A stretch of 64,000 nucleotides of DNA, taken from contig CM075941.1 of the NCBI GenBank assembly GCA_038030265.1, forward strand, positions 40,052,164 to 40,116,163. Reading direction: 5' to 3'. Origin of the DNA: Corythucha ciliata. Its lineage: Eukaryota > Arthropoda > Insecta > Hemiptera > Tingidae. The notes below the pieces were generated by a model. It saw only the letters and a program-made list of their open reading frames with translations. It made no database searches and had not been told where the DNA came from. The position numbers and the translations under genes were made by a program. Below, piece after piece: positions 52,597 through 63,321 of this stretch (position 1 is its first letter; each line of letters starts with the position of its first letter).

Positions 52597-53610
52597 ATGA
52601 TAGTTAATAAGATTTCATTGTGGACGCGCTATGTAGACGACGTTTTTTGCGTATTTAATGGATTGGAGGAGGAACTGCAGGAGCTTCTTGATCTTCTGAA
52701 CTCCTTGAGGGGGACGATTAAGTTTACCATGGAGAAGATGCAAGACGGAACTTTGCCATTCCTAGATTTGTCGGTGACAAAAAGAGGATCTACGCTGGAG
52801 TTCGATATCTACAGAAAACCGACTACGACCGATACTATGATCCCAAGGGAGTCACGCCACCCTTGGGCGCATAAGCTCGCGGGTTTTCATTGGCTATTGC
52901 ATCGCCTAATAACAACACCTTTGAAGCGTGACCTTTTTGAGAAAGAGTTACGATTAATAAAATATTTAGCCAGACGGAATGGATATGACGACAACATGGT
53001 GGAGCGGCTTCTTCAGAAGACATTAAGGAATCTCGCAGTTGAGGAGATCTCCCTGGGACTCAGAGCCCCAAGGGAGTCGGACCCCACAAAGGAAAGTTTT
53101 TGTGTCCTTCCTTACATGGGTGAAGTCTCCTCCAAGGTGGCGGCCGTTTTAAGGCGTGAAGGATACCGCGTGGCGTTTAGGAATGGACAGTCTCTGGCAC
53201 GTTTATGCCCATCCCCGAAAGACGCGACTCCAAAAGAAGAGCGCAGTGGGGTCTATAAGTTGGTCTGCACATGCAGGAAGGCGTACGTCGGCCAGACTGG
53301 CAGGAAAATAAAATGTAGAGTGGAGGAACATCTTCCAAAATCCAGCAAGTGTGCATCGGAATTTAAAGACCATCTTCGCGAATCGGGACACATGTTTGAT
53401 AAAGAAAATGGCGTTGAAGTCTTACATTACTTAGATAAAGGTCCTATACTGGATTGGTGGGAGAAATTTGAAATCTTAAAATGTGAACAGACAGATGGTT
53501 TTGAATGTATAAATAATATCAAATCATTCGAACGCTCGCCAATGTTATCATTGTTTACTCGAAATGCGAGGTTTAACCAAGAGGGAGGTACGGAGAATGA
53601 CCCCGCCTAA
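52597..53610 (+). CDS. Penelope-like RT with GIY-YIG endonuclease, right copy
   Basis: 337 residues identical to residues 67-403 of the left copy, starting MIVNKISLWTRYVDDVFCVF. It keeps the YVDD motif near its start, the thumb, linker and full GIY-YIG domain, and lacks the upstream palm motif (GLPMGSP). It cannot encode a complete RT. The identity to the left copy indicates that both were laid down together or recently. Confidence 0.9.
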   Translation: MIVNKISLWTRYVDDVFCVFNGLEEELQELLDLLNSLRGTIKFTMEKMQDGTLPFLDLSVTKRGSTLEFDIYRKPTTTDTMIPRESRHPWAHKLAGFHWLLHRLITTPLKRDLFEKELRLIKYLARRNGYDDNMVERLLQKTLRNLAVEEISLGLRAPRESDPTKESFCVLPYMGEVSSKVAAVLRREGYRVAFRNGQSLARLCPSPKDATPKEERSGVYKLVCTCRKAYVGQTGRKIKCRVEEHLPKSSKCASEFKDHLRESGHMFDKENGVEVLHYLDKGPILDWWEKFEILKCEQTDGFECINNIKSFERSPMLSLFTRNARFNQEGGTENDPA

Positions 53611-53765
53611 TGTACGACTTCCTTTTGTTTTTCTTATTAGTACGTTTTCTTGACGACGAGGTGTAACGACCTTGTGAATGTGTTTAGTTTTTGAAGGTAC
53701 GTCACTGTAATGACCGAAAATATGTTTTTATTGTAAAATACTGTTGATTGTTTGTTGTACTTAGA

Positions 53766-53807
53766 CTTACTGATGATGATGCGGTGAGGCATTGAAACCG
53801 GTATAAG
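53766..53807 (+). ncRNA. Hammerhead-ribozyme-like motif, right PLE end
   Basis: Box 1 CTGATGA (53770-53776) and box 2 GAAA (53794-53797) flank a stem II made by ATGC (53779-53782) and GCAT (53789-53792) with a six-base loop. Helix I is CTTA (53766-53769) with TAAG (53804-53807). Between GAAA and the cleavage triplet GTA lies CCGG (53798-53801), a palindrome that gives only a tiny helix III alone but a 4 bp helix in a dimer, as described for hammerheads of Penelope-like elements and retrozymes. Weak point: two or three unpaired bases (TG and T) lie between the core boxes and stem II. Confidence 0.5.
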
Positions 53808-54262
53808 CTGCGAATAAAAAGTGGAGAGACATCTCTTTTTTTGATTTATTGATCTGAAACTCCACAATATCACCCAAATTACAAACATATCGCTTCTGCT
53901 TCTTGGCTCCAGGCTTGTCAACAACTGACGCCGTAGAGCTTTTTTCCTTTCTGAGAATCATCTCAAGTTCAGTGCGTAGAGCTTTGCTAATTCTAACATT
54001 AGTAACCCTTCGCTGCATCTGCGGTCCAGCCAAGCCATAAGCCACAGTCTTCAGAAATTCAGCTCTGGTGCACTTATTCCCGGCTAAAGAGCACAAAACG
54101 AAGGCATTTATCCCACTTACGTCAAGAATACCGTAGAAATATCTCATTGGCCGCGACGGGCGAACCTCTTAGTCGAGTATGCGTGGCACATTTTACCCAT
54201 ACAGTCGACGCCTCCTTTTGTCGAATTTGTAAAACTCGATGACCTCTGGTTTGTCGCACCGG

Positions 54263-55100
54263 CATAACTATAACCCGTTTGCCCATAACATCCATGGAAC
54301 GTTCATCGAACAGAATAGAAGAACGTTAGATCTACATAGAACATTTAACGTTTTTGTAACGTTAAACAGAACGCTTAGAGAACGTTAATTCAACTTAGGG
54401 TTGAAAAAGCTCACTTCAATCACATTGCAATCATCAGCCATAAAATGAATTGAACAAACTTTTTTTCTGAACAGTTGTTTTTATTTATTATCTTTTAACC
54501 GAACTGGAAAACAACGTGAAGACAGAACAATTTTCGTTGTACTGTCCCTTCATCACTTGATCGGATCTCTAGACGCCAGTCGTCGCTCTTCGTCACTCCA
54601 TTTTCAGCGCTCAAACTATTTGAAAATTCTTCCGCTCCTCATTACGCTATTGTTTTTTTGTGCCTCCATCCAAATTTTGATTTTTTCTCGGTTCTTTAAG
54701 CTCGTAAAAGGCAAAAATTGCTTAATTTTCGTCTATGTAGTAATTTACTTCGTTCTCTGTTTTCTGGAAATTCATTCTGAGGGCGCCGTTATGAAATTTC
54801 TTCGTTCAATTTGTCCTTCTCCCTTTGCCTTTTTGGCTTGGCTTGATCCTTTCATTAAAATGTTAAAATAAATACCTAAATAACTTTGTTTTCCATATGA
54901 CTTTGCATTGCCCTCTGACGATGTCAGTTGTAACAGTTGTGCTCCTGACACAGCAAACGAAATAACGATAATGAAACGTTCAAATAACGGTTGAAATTAA
55001 CGTTACTCAATGGTCCAAGACTAACATTCATATTTCAAACTTCAACAACGTTAGTTCAGTTAGCATTGTTAGATTTTCTAACGTTTGAACGTTCTCCAAA
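54263..55100. mobile_element. Unclassified insert in piggyBac B
   Basis: About 840 bp separates two adjacent parts of the piggyBac reading. It is AT-rich and dense in AACGTT/GAACGTTC motifs near both ends (54297-54392 and 55000-55095), consistent with subterminal repeats. Boundaries are approximate and the TSD was not resolved. A 104-codon hydrophobic frame inside (54557-54871) has no family resemblance. Confidence 0.45.
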
Positions 55101-55440
55101 CGGTCGAGTGCGGATGGTGCGGTTCCCTCTTCATGCATTGTCGACAAGAGTAAAACATTTTTATTCTTTTTTTCCGAGAACGATACCAACATTTTATCGG
55201 GCTGGTAAAGAAATCGGGACGTTCCTGGCTGAACTCCTCTCACATTGACCAGTTCGGGAGGGATTTCTGTTTTATTTTTACGCAGTGTGCCACCATAGTT
55301 GAGCTTACGATCAGTCAGCTCCTCCGACAGTTCAATCGAGGAAAACCAATTCAGAAATTCCGCCGTAACGTTCCGATTGGTATTCTTCAAGTTTTCACAT
55401 AAGCGGAGAACGTAGCACACTCCCAGTCTATTACACAGGA

Positions 55441-55827
55441 TGAAGTGATCATGTTCCTCCTGTGTACCCCGTTGTACCTGAATGGCCTGCCTGGCTGTCG
55501 CCCATGTTGACAATTCTGAACTGGTTTCGCAGTGGCTTATCCCATTGTAGTCACTCTCATTCGTGTCAGGAGGACAATAATTACCTATTTTGCACATCCC
55601 TGATGCGTGTGCTGATATCTCATCATCCCTTGGCGTGATTACTCTTTCTGTTTGAATACGGCATCCCTCAGTGGAGTACTTGAAGACCCCTGGTGAACAC
55701 AACCCAACCCACGTGCATCTCAGCGCTCTGAGTGACTGGGAACTGGCGACCAATCTGCCGTCACCCCAGCTCATCGCCACCGCAGCAACGGGTGGCTCTA
55801 CAGCGTCCAAGGGCCCACCGATATCAC
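55441..55827 (-). other. GC-rich unassigned segment upstream of piggyBac B
   Basis: A minus-strand frame is open for ~125 residues (MDAVEPPVAAVAMSWGDGRL onwards) and runs into the piggyBac frame at about 55440. Its composition differs from the surroundings and it does not match piggyBac. It may be a fragment of the 5' region of another retroelement. No function is proposed. Confidence 0.3.
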
Positions 55828-56888
55828 TCAGCGCTGCCCCACGGGTGGTCCGCTAACAAAAATTACCACCCAGATGATGGTGGTATCATCTACTTGAATA
55901 GAGAAAAAAAAGGCTTCTTTAATTTCCTTTTTAATCTGCTCAGTAAGTAAATCACTGATTACGCCGATTAGATCATTTTTAATGGATTTTGAATGACCTG
56001 AAAACACCGGTCCAATTTTTTCAAAATGGGATTTAACTTTTGGGGTGCTTCGGTTCATTAACAACTCCAAAGTTTACACAAAATGTCCTTTGTTCAACGA
56101 TGAAATAGACTCGTCATGGCCTCTGAACGGTAATTCTTGTTTTCCAGGCAAAAGTGTGACATCTATTACGTGCTCCAATATGAGCCTATTTGGACGATTG
56201 GCGTGATGCTCACTCAACAATTCAGCAACACTAGAACGATTTTTTTCTAGACGCTTCAAGCCTACACTTGCTTGAGTGTAGTCTTAGGAACTTTCGTGTT
56301 TTTTGGCAGCGGCTGAAAAGTCTTTGAAGTCTGAATAGCCTACAGAGTTCCACGGACTTTCGCTTCTGATCAAGCTCCGCAATACATTCGGCACCCAAGT
56401 AAATTAGATCTAGCGGGAGGAAATTACTTGGATTTCTAAACTGAACGTGTTTTAACTCAGTGCCCCTTAGGTAATCAGGTTTAACATAAAATTCGTGAAT
56501 TGTTCGGAACGCTGATACCATTTTCGAATAAACTGTATGGATTTTAAGCTGTTCTGATTAGAATTCAACATTTAAACTTGTTAAAAGCGGCAGGGTATAG
56601 TTCAAAATTTTCATATACATATAAGTGATTTTTGGTAGTAAATATTTTGAAAATGTCATCGGCTGTTTTGTCCGTCAGAAGCTCTCCATGGAAAAAAAGT
56701 TTTAAGGGTTGCCACTGCTCCAAAATCCTCTTCACGCACATGGCCAACGAAAGCCACCTGGTTTGAGAGGGATGAAGAATTTTGTGTGGCTTAGAACTAG
56801 AAGGATCCTCTTTCGCTGCCTCCTCTGTGACGGGATCCTTTATGACCATAATGATCGTACGTGATATTAAATTACAATATATGTACAT
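55828..56888 (-). pseudogene. hAT transposase fragments in permuted order
   Basis: Minus strand. The first piece (56888-56565) has KPHKILHPSQTRWLSLAMCV and LEQWQPLKLFFHGE, the middle of DUF4371-type hAT proteins. The next (56521-56380) has FYVKPDYLRGTELKHVQFRN and PSNFLPLDLIYLGAECIAEL, a later part. But the last pieces (56259-56074, LPGKQELPFRGHDESISSLN; 56070-55828, VFSGHSKSIKNDLIGVISDL then FFSIQVDDTT) are the N-terminal DUF4371 region. N-terminal sequence therefore follows C-terminal sequence, so two copies are joined or one is rearranged. Frameshifts separate every block. The catalytic hAT Asp region survives as VDDTT. Confidence 0.75.
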
Positions 56889-57310
56889 TTTAATGGGAAA
56901 TTATGAAATCGTGAGAAAAAAAAATCATTTTGTTCTTCCAATTAACTTTAGCAAGTAAAAGGGGCGCCGACGTTTAATTTCTCATATATTTGATGTTGTC
57001 AAATGGGAACATTGGCCAGCTCGTGTGCTATGAGTGAATTCGTAAATTTCGGCTTCTCTGGGCCGTTGGCTGGAGAAATTATAGAATTGCTTTCATATAA
57101 CGACTCATTTCGAAGAAAAGATATGTAATTTGGGTAGAAAAGTCAAATAAATAAATAATAATATTGAAAAAAAAAAAAAAAACAATTATTTACGAACAAT
57201 AATATTATGGTACAGAGGGAAACACTTCAAATGCATTCTTTTTTCTCACTCAACGCAGTGAAGGCGGCAATTAGTCCTGCATTCAGCACATCTTCCTTGA
57301 GCGGTCTCCG
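56889..57310. other. No gene; A-rich tract
   Basis: AT-rich. AAATAAATAAATAATAATATTG plus poly-A at about 57146-57182 could be a retroelement tail, but no element body was identified. Confidence 0.4.
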
Positions 57311-57321
57311 CCAAATAATGG

Positions 57322-59036
57322 TTATCCGTTTTTCTCGTTGAAGACGACGGATGAATGCTTAAAAAACGAAGAATTTTTCACACCGTCACTCCTCCGGCCA
57401 ACCCTCAACTTTTGTTTTTTTACGACGGATGGCATTTTGGTCCTGGTTTTGAGCCCGACTGCTTTGGCCCTTCGTTGAGTCTTCTTCGAGCCCGTTGCTT
57501 CGACGTAAAGTAAATAACTGGCAACTACAGCCATGTTCAGCCCATTTGCGAAGAGATTCCATCACCACTTTTTGCTCCTCAAGCGTGGCCGTTATCTGCC
57601 AAGATATTTGTCCGGCACGTCGAATCCACCCATGCCTCTGTTATAATGGTCAACAAGATTTGGTTGGGGAACTTCAATTTGCTTTTTTGGTGACTGGCAA
57701 AAAAGTCTGGCTTTGCCCACTGGCTCATGCGTGAGCCAGTTCGAGGCGATGGTAACGACAGAACTGTCCTTCCACCGACAGAGATGAACGTTTTCATCGC
57801 ATCTTTAATCGAACTCTCCTCTCTTTTCGCGTTTCATGGCCTTGACATCCTTTAGTGGGCATTTCATCGTGCGGTCGTCTCTTACTTTCCCGGTAGCCCG
57901 GAAGTTCTTGTCTCGCAACTCCGTCATTAGATTGTAAGAAGTGAAGAAATTATCGAAACAGACTTTTACCTGTGACGGATTCTCAACAATCCTATAGATA
58001 TTCCGAACTACGTACGTTCCCAATGGTTTATCAATGTCGTTCTCACGTTTTCCTCCGTATATTTCCATCTGGTAAGGATAACCATTCGATGAGCACAACA
58101 TCCATACTTTGTATCCAAAGCGTATGGGCTTCCCCTTTATACATATACATTTTACACGAATGGTGCCCGTAATACGGAACCATGGATTCGTCGATGCTGA
58201 GGTCATCGTGGAAAATCCCGAACTGTGAACAGTTTTTGTTGAGTTCGTCGTAAAATGGTCTAATTTTTCCTAGTTTGTCGCCTGGCCGATGATCACGATT
58301 GTCCATGAGATGGAAAAACTGCTTTATTTGGCGGAACTTTGAGCGCGCTATGTACTTTCTCACAATCGGGACATCAACGTCGTCGGCCGAAGTCCAGCAC
58401 ATATTTTCCTCAGGTATAGAATGGTAGCCGAGTACCCCAAAAAACTGGTAAATGTGCCTTTCTGGGCAGCGTAGGTATTCGTCATTTCGGCCAAATATTC
58501 AGTGTAACATCGAGGGATGAATTTCATAAAAAAATCTAAAGGAGTAGAATTAACAAGTTCGGGAAACTCATCCGCCAGTTTTTTCAAATTACTTTGATTC
58601 AGTTCGGAACGACAATCAACCGTTTTTTTCCACTTTATAGTTTCACGAATTTTTTTATTCTATATTTTTTGTCTTTTTGGCTCCGATCCGATTGTCTTTT
58701 TGGGAACATCATTATTTGGGGCGAAGACGCAGGTTGGGAGACAGAATTTGTTATTTTCATTTGATCTATCTTTCAATCGCCGCATTGAACGGTGATGCAT
58801 GCCGATTTCCCCGCAAACATCCGCGGGAGTAACTTCTGCGAGATCGTCTTCGTCTACATTTTCTTCGTCCGTCTTCTTCCGCAGAAATCAACAGGAGAAC
58901 TATAATTCGCGTCTGAATTGAGGTCAAATTCGTCATCCGAAACCAGCTCATCATTTTCAATAAGGTGCTCTAAATAGCTCACCGCTTCTTCAACAGTTCT
59001 AAACCGATTTTTTCCATTCTCGGTCATACCGCACAA
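57322..59036 (-). pseudogene. piggyBac transposase C, frameshifted
   Basis: Near full-length PGBD-type transposase. N-terminal acidic part MCGMTENGKNRFRTVEEAVS and VSDDEFDLNSDANYS (59036-58854). FPELVNSTPLDFFMKFIPRC (58587-58360). KYIARSKFRQIKQFFHLMDN then LSIDESMVPYYGHHSCKMYM (58402-58043) carries the first catalytic Asp (DESM). KPIRFGYKVWMLCSSNGYPY and QVKVCFDNFFTSYNLMTELR (58206-57805) carry the second (FDNFF). Further C-terminal pieces (57797-57579 and 57568-57322) end in basic sequence without a clear cysteine-rich domain. Each step changes frame, so at least four indels. It is a different family from fragments A and B. Confidence 0.85.
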
Positions 59037-59189
59037 AATGGGACTTCACAGACCACAGTCCAAAATTACAAAGCAAATAAAACACGTAAACTCGTCGCTT
59101 CCCAAACTCAAAATGAAAGAAACTGCTTGGAAGAAAAGGGGGGATCATAGAGATCGGTGAAAATCATGTACAAGCATGTAAATGCAAGC

Positions 59190-59445
59190 AAGCACAAGCA
59201 AGCGGGCCTGGGTTCGAATCCAGCCATTGCCCATTACACTATAAGGCTGCGGCGAGCTGTCACACGGCACACCCGACTTCGTGTGGGCGTTCCCGGCGAT
59301 GTGCGTTCAACAAACCGCGCACCGACCGAAACGCCCGCGTAGTACGGGTGTGAAGTGCACAGTTAGATCTGGGTATGGCGTAGGAGCCCAAGTGAGGCTT
59401 AGGCGCCTGCCGGGTTCAAAGCCCGGCGCCCAAGCACAAGAGCAG
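59190..59445 (+). repeat. tRNA-like modules (SINE-type)
   Basis: B-box GGTTCGAATCC at about 59210 sits in a G-C paired arm (CTGGGTTCGAATCCAG). A second module has A-box TGGCGTAGGAG at about 59374 and B-box GGTTCAAAGCC at about 59420 inside CCGGGTTCAAAGCCCGG. Neither has pairing acceptor stems. Together they look like a composite tRNA-derived SINE. Confidence 0.5.
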
Positions 59446-59469
59446 GATGAGACAGGCACAGGCTAGACC

Positions 59470-62103
59470 AGCCCAAGTGTTACCTACCCCCTCCACTGAT
59501 CCCCAAACATTGAACGGAGCCTGATTGAATACTTTCTAGCACGTGCTGACTTTGTTCATTTGAAATTTATGGTAAATAGGGAATTTAATAACGAAACGTA
59601 TAAAATTAGCCAACTTTTACGTTTGCACTCCGATTGGGCCTATTTTACAGATTATCCAAGTCTGATAGTAATATGTTAATTACAATTTTTTAAAGGTTTT
59701 CCTGTTTGAGCGTGAAGGTGACATGCTAGAAATATGGGCTGATCGGATATTTAGCCAAAAAAATCAATTCCGAATTTAATAAAAATTTTAATAACTCATG
59801 TTCCAAAAAGGGAACATTGGCCGGTAAACGGTTACGAATTGTTACGGATAGTAAGGCCTAATTGGCGTGTCCCCGGACTGAAGCGTGCTCACCAACGTGA
59901 ATTTATACCAGAGTGATTCGTAACCCGAGGAGGCAAGTTTTTACAATAAAAATAGGGGGAAAATAAATCACTCGAAAGCAAGAGAGGACAGATTAAACCA
60001 GGTCGGCAAGCTTCCCGCGCAGTCCAAACAAACCGTGAACAAGCTCTTGCGAAAATAATTTGTCAGAAATGTAACAGAGCTCATTTTTGAAATATAAACT
60101 TCGTGTGCGATAGAAAAACAGATGAAAACATACAAACCTTTATTGAACGTTCCTTGAAATTCGTTAGAACAAATGTTTTTATTGTGACAAAAACCGTTCT
60201 CAATGGTTCCTTGACTCGAGGAAGCTTCAAAGAACGTTCATAAATACGGGCCTAAATCTCTCTCAAAATCTTCAGGACGGAAATGGTTAGAACAAATTCT
60301 GCTCGTGCTCATTGAATTTATCGTTCCTTCTCTTTTTGACAATCCACTCTTTCCTAAACTTTTGGTTTCTAAGAAATCTAGAAACGAAAACATCAATAAT
60401 TATTATCTGGCTAGCTTCACCTTCACGAGATAGGTCCGATATTGGGATAGTAGCTTACCTGTTAAATGATAATTCTCTGGGCATTAACGAACTGGATGAA
60501 AATTCAGCCACCGCGCACACAATGCCTAGTTTGGACATTTTTGCAATTTCACTTCACTTTATACCAAAATAAAAATAAACAAGACGAGTTGGCTAGAGCA
60601 GCAGACAGTTTGGCATAACATCTCTGGATAAGGAAGGTATGAATGTACGATTAGACATACATTCCAGGGGGCCTATTCTCTAACAACAAGCAATATTTTT
60701 TTCGCCAGCCATGTGTTTATTTCATTCATTTGTTTGAAGAAAATCAATGAAATAAACATATGACTTCGAAAAAGCTATTGCTTCGGAGTTAGAGAATAAG
60801 CCCCCAGTATTGTCATCATCGACGGCGGCCATGTTGTCCCTTAAAAAGGAAGCCCACCAGTAGTCTACATATCTTGGTCGCTATCACCATTGTTGTTTGA
60901 GTTGAAGAGGTTTTCGTCAACAGTGATAAAAGTTGAAATCAGCGCCGAGATTGGTTCAGTCTCCAGTAAAACATAAGTTTCATTGTGAACATCAACGTCA
61001 TAGTTAGGAATTTCGTCAAATCCAGGCCCATTCAAAATTTGTTCGCATACGCTAGGCTAGACTGCTGGAGGATTGTTACCCAGAAACATTTCAACTGCGG
61101 ATAATAAAATGGGGGGGGGGGATGAATGAAAAAGAGGAAAGAGGAAGAAATAAGCCTTTTCAAGAGATTCGAGTGTCCCTGTCGTTACGTGCTGTTAGCG
61201 CGCGTGCTTTTACCGCGCGAAGAAAAAATCGTGTCTTTAGCGCGCATTACCTGGGTAGGCCCTTGTCAAAGTTAATCCTTTTACTACTTTGCTGAGGGTA
61301 GAACGTTTTCCCTACTTCTTCTTTATCATCTTTTCCTTCTTTCCTTCTTCTGACCTTCTCACCTTCTTGCCTCGTCCACTGAGTCATCAACGAAATATAT
61401 ATGTACCTACCTATTTTTCTTTTTTTTAATTTGAGGAATACCATATTGTTAAAATATGAACTTATGCAAGAAAGTGTGCGTTTGCCGGGCCGAGAGAGGG
61501 AGAGAGAAAGAGTGAGCGAGTGAGACTGAAATTTAATGACCGGCAAACCACTTTGTGGACGAGGTTTGCTTCCTGTGGGAGAATATTATTTTATTTTAAG
61601 GCGGCTGCACACAGTCACGTGGTATTCAAACTAACAACAACAGCAACAACAAAACAAAGAAACAAAATACCAACCAACAAAATATCAAACATTTTCTAGC
61701 ACTACCTAAAAACAGACCAGCCCCCTCTATTCCGTAAGTCTTAACGCGTGCGTTAGCAAAATTTCTCAGTTGATTACTTAAATTATTCAAATTGTTTCGC
61801 TAACGCACGCGTTAAGAGTTACAGAATAGGGGTGCAGGGCCCTATTCAGAAACGTCTGGCGAGGAATGCCGCAAGTGTGGTTGCTATGGCCGGATAATGT
61901 CATTTCTTATTCGGAGCCCTTGGATCCCATTTGCCGCATTTTTCCCCGAATAAAGCCCCAGATGGAAATCGGTAAGTATTTTGCTCGTTATTTGACGAAT
62001 ACCATCGCGCAAAGATAAATAATACGGGGAGCGAAAAAAAAATTGGCCCATTTCCCCTTCTCTAAAAGGGTCCATACACGTACAATAATTATTGCGCAAT
62101 ACA
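59470..62103. repeat. Non-coding with three MITE-like repeats
   Basis: No gene recognised. 60131-60252: a copy of the MITE found at 62472-62609, ending CGTTCATAAATACGGGCC next to TAA. 60667-60805: inverted termini GGGGGCCTATTCTCTAAC and inverse of GGGGGCTTATTCTCTAAC. 61718-61837: inverted termini around CTTAACGCGTGCGTTAGC and GCTAACGCACGCGTTAAG. 61500-61540 holds GA-rich simple sequence. An 86-codon frame at 60312-60572 shows no motif. Confidence 0.55.
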
Positions 62104-62471
62104 TTTGTGTAATACATTTTGTTTCTAAATGTTTATACGGATAAAAAATTGGTTGTTCATTATCGGGAACGGGCTCCTTTTCTCGAACATGATTGGTAGA
62201 CTATGCTTTGATAGACCTGCGGGGGTGGGATTTCTATGGCAGCGTTGCTGTCCGATCCCGATATTGTGCAGCCCATCAATACAATCCACAAACGTTCAAT
62301 TTTATTGTGCAACCCCTAGTTTGCGTAATATTTATTGAACTTGTGTGGGCTGCTTAGTAGTCCAAATATAATGGGGCGAGAAAACTATTGGAAACAAACA
62401 TCGGTGCCAAAGCGTTGAAGTTTTCAAAACGAATTGTAATAAAAACTGCTGCTTTCACGGAACGACTTTAA

Positions 62472-62609
62472 GGCCCGTATTTATGAACGTTACTTGAAGC
62501 TTCCTCGAGTCAAGAAACCATTGAGAACAGTTTTGATCACAATAAAAACATCTGTTTTAATGAATTTCAAGGGTTCCTCAACGTCAAGGAGCGTTCATAA
62601 ATACGGACA
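62472..62609. mobile_element. MITE present in left arm only, TAA TSD
   Basis: Starts GGCCCGTATTTATGAACG and ends with the inverse CGTTCATAAATACGGACA. TAA is on both sides (62469-62471 and 62610-62612). The equivalent place in the right arm (about 63624-63627) has a single uninterrupted site, so both filled and empty versions are visible. A 3 bp TAA TSD suggests PIF/Harbinger mobilisation. Confidence 0.85.
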
Positions 62610-62713
62610 TAAGTGAATCGACGAACGAAATTATTCATGTTTTACTTGTACCTACAACCCATCTTATTATTATTTTAGATATTATTCATCGTTATGGCGG
62701 AGCATTAATTAAA

Positions 62714-62911
62714 TTGATTTATGTCGCACTTTTTCACGCGCGCGTCGGCGTCTTTTTTCTGGGGGATGAGACGGCTCCCGCGTACACGTCCGATGTGGAA
62801 AGCCTCATGGAGTTCAATGTGTTTTTACTGCAAGAGCTGGACGCTGACACAGATAAAAACCGCGTTTCTGTGTTGTCGCATGAACAAGTAGGTGGAATTT
62901 TACTGAAATAA
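62714..62911 (+). CDS. Small unassigned ORF in left arm
   Basis: 65 residues: VALFHARVGVFFLGDETAPA then MEFNVFLLQELDADTDKNRV to HEQVGGILLK and stop. The frame is open upstream of the first possible start (IIHRYGGALIKLIYV). Composition is protein-like and both inverted copies keep the frame with three or four amino-acid changes. I do not recognise it. It could be the last exon of a transposon gene. Confidence 0.35.
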   Translation: MIYVALFHARVGVFFLGDETAPAYTSDVESLMEFNVFLLQELDADTDKNRVSVLSHEQVGGILLK

Positions 62912-63321
62912 ATAGAAATACTCCTTTACCGGTTCGTTGGCAGCTAGCGTGATTTTCTGGTTGAGACTTGTGTTGGTTCATTTGAAAATACTTGAAAAAT
63001 TAAAGTTTGAGGCGGTTTCCTTTGAGGATTTCCGCAAGAAGCTTTGAGTTAAAATCTATTAAAGTATGTCAGGGGACTCCACCGTTTTTCACCCTTTTCA
63101 ATTCAATAATGATCGGTGTGCGTTCATTAGGGGAAAAGAGTGGCGAAGTACCCTGGCGTCACGTTTATAACTTATCACTCAAAGCTGAATCTACAGAAGA
63201 AGCCGCCTCAAATTTCATTTTTTTACTGATTAATTTTTCAAGTATTTTCAAATGAACCAACACAGGTCTCAACCAGAAAATCACGCTAGCTGCCAACGAA
63301 CCGGTAAAGGAGTATTTCTAT

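Larger units (their letters stand above)
51142..53890. mobile_element. Head-to-head pair of Penelope-like elements
   Basis: One insertion flanked by CGCTTCTGCTTC at 51130-51141 and 53891-53902 (12 bp TSD). Left arm 51142-52593 and right arm 52594-53852 are inverse copies with no differences noticed by eye. Their 5' ends meet at 52593/52594 and their 3' ends face outwards. The left copy extends ~195 bp further 5' than the right. 38 extra bases (53853-53890) separate the right arm from the TSD. Inverted, 5'-truncated pairs are a known habit of Penelope-like elements. Removing insert and one TSD rejoins the piggyBac reading at KKQKR-CHMC. Confidence 0.9.
50980..55440 (-). pseudogene. piggyBac transposase B, split by two inserts
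   Basis: Minus strand. LCENLKNTNRNVTAEFLNWF and RKLNYGGTLRKNKTEIPPEL (55437-55265) form part of the core. The usual TADN-F motif is replaced by TAEFLNWF, so the second catalytic Asp is lost. VLLLSTMHEEGTAPS ends at about 55100. An insert (about 54263-55100) precedes KPEVIEFYKFDKRRR and PMRYFYGILDVSGINAFVLC to GAKKQKR (54285-53891), with stop codons. The Penelope-like insert (51142-53890) follows. The cysteine-rich C-terminus RCHMCDRKKDKK then CQVCKMPVCKVHENV and CLSCLKKREE ends near 50984 after one frameshift. CRD cysteine spacing is intact. Confidence 0.85.

Noticed and set aside
51382..53610. Two independent host genes with GIY-YIG domains
   Set aside because: They are inverse copies of one sequence inside a single TSD-flanked insertion, and both carry PLE reverse transcriptase motifs.
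54557..54871. Hydrophobic 104-residue membrane protein
   Set aside because: AT-rich codons give Leu/Ile/Phe by composition. It lies within an insert in piggyBac B and has no motif or neighbour supporting a gene.
61247..61546. 99-codon minus-strand ORF
   Set aside because: Composition follows GA/CT-rich simple sequence at 61320-61380 and 61495-61535; no domain.
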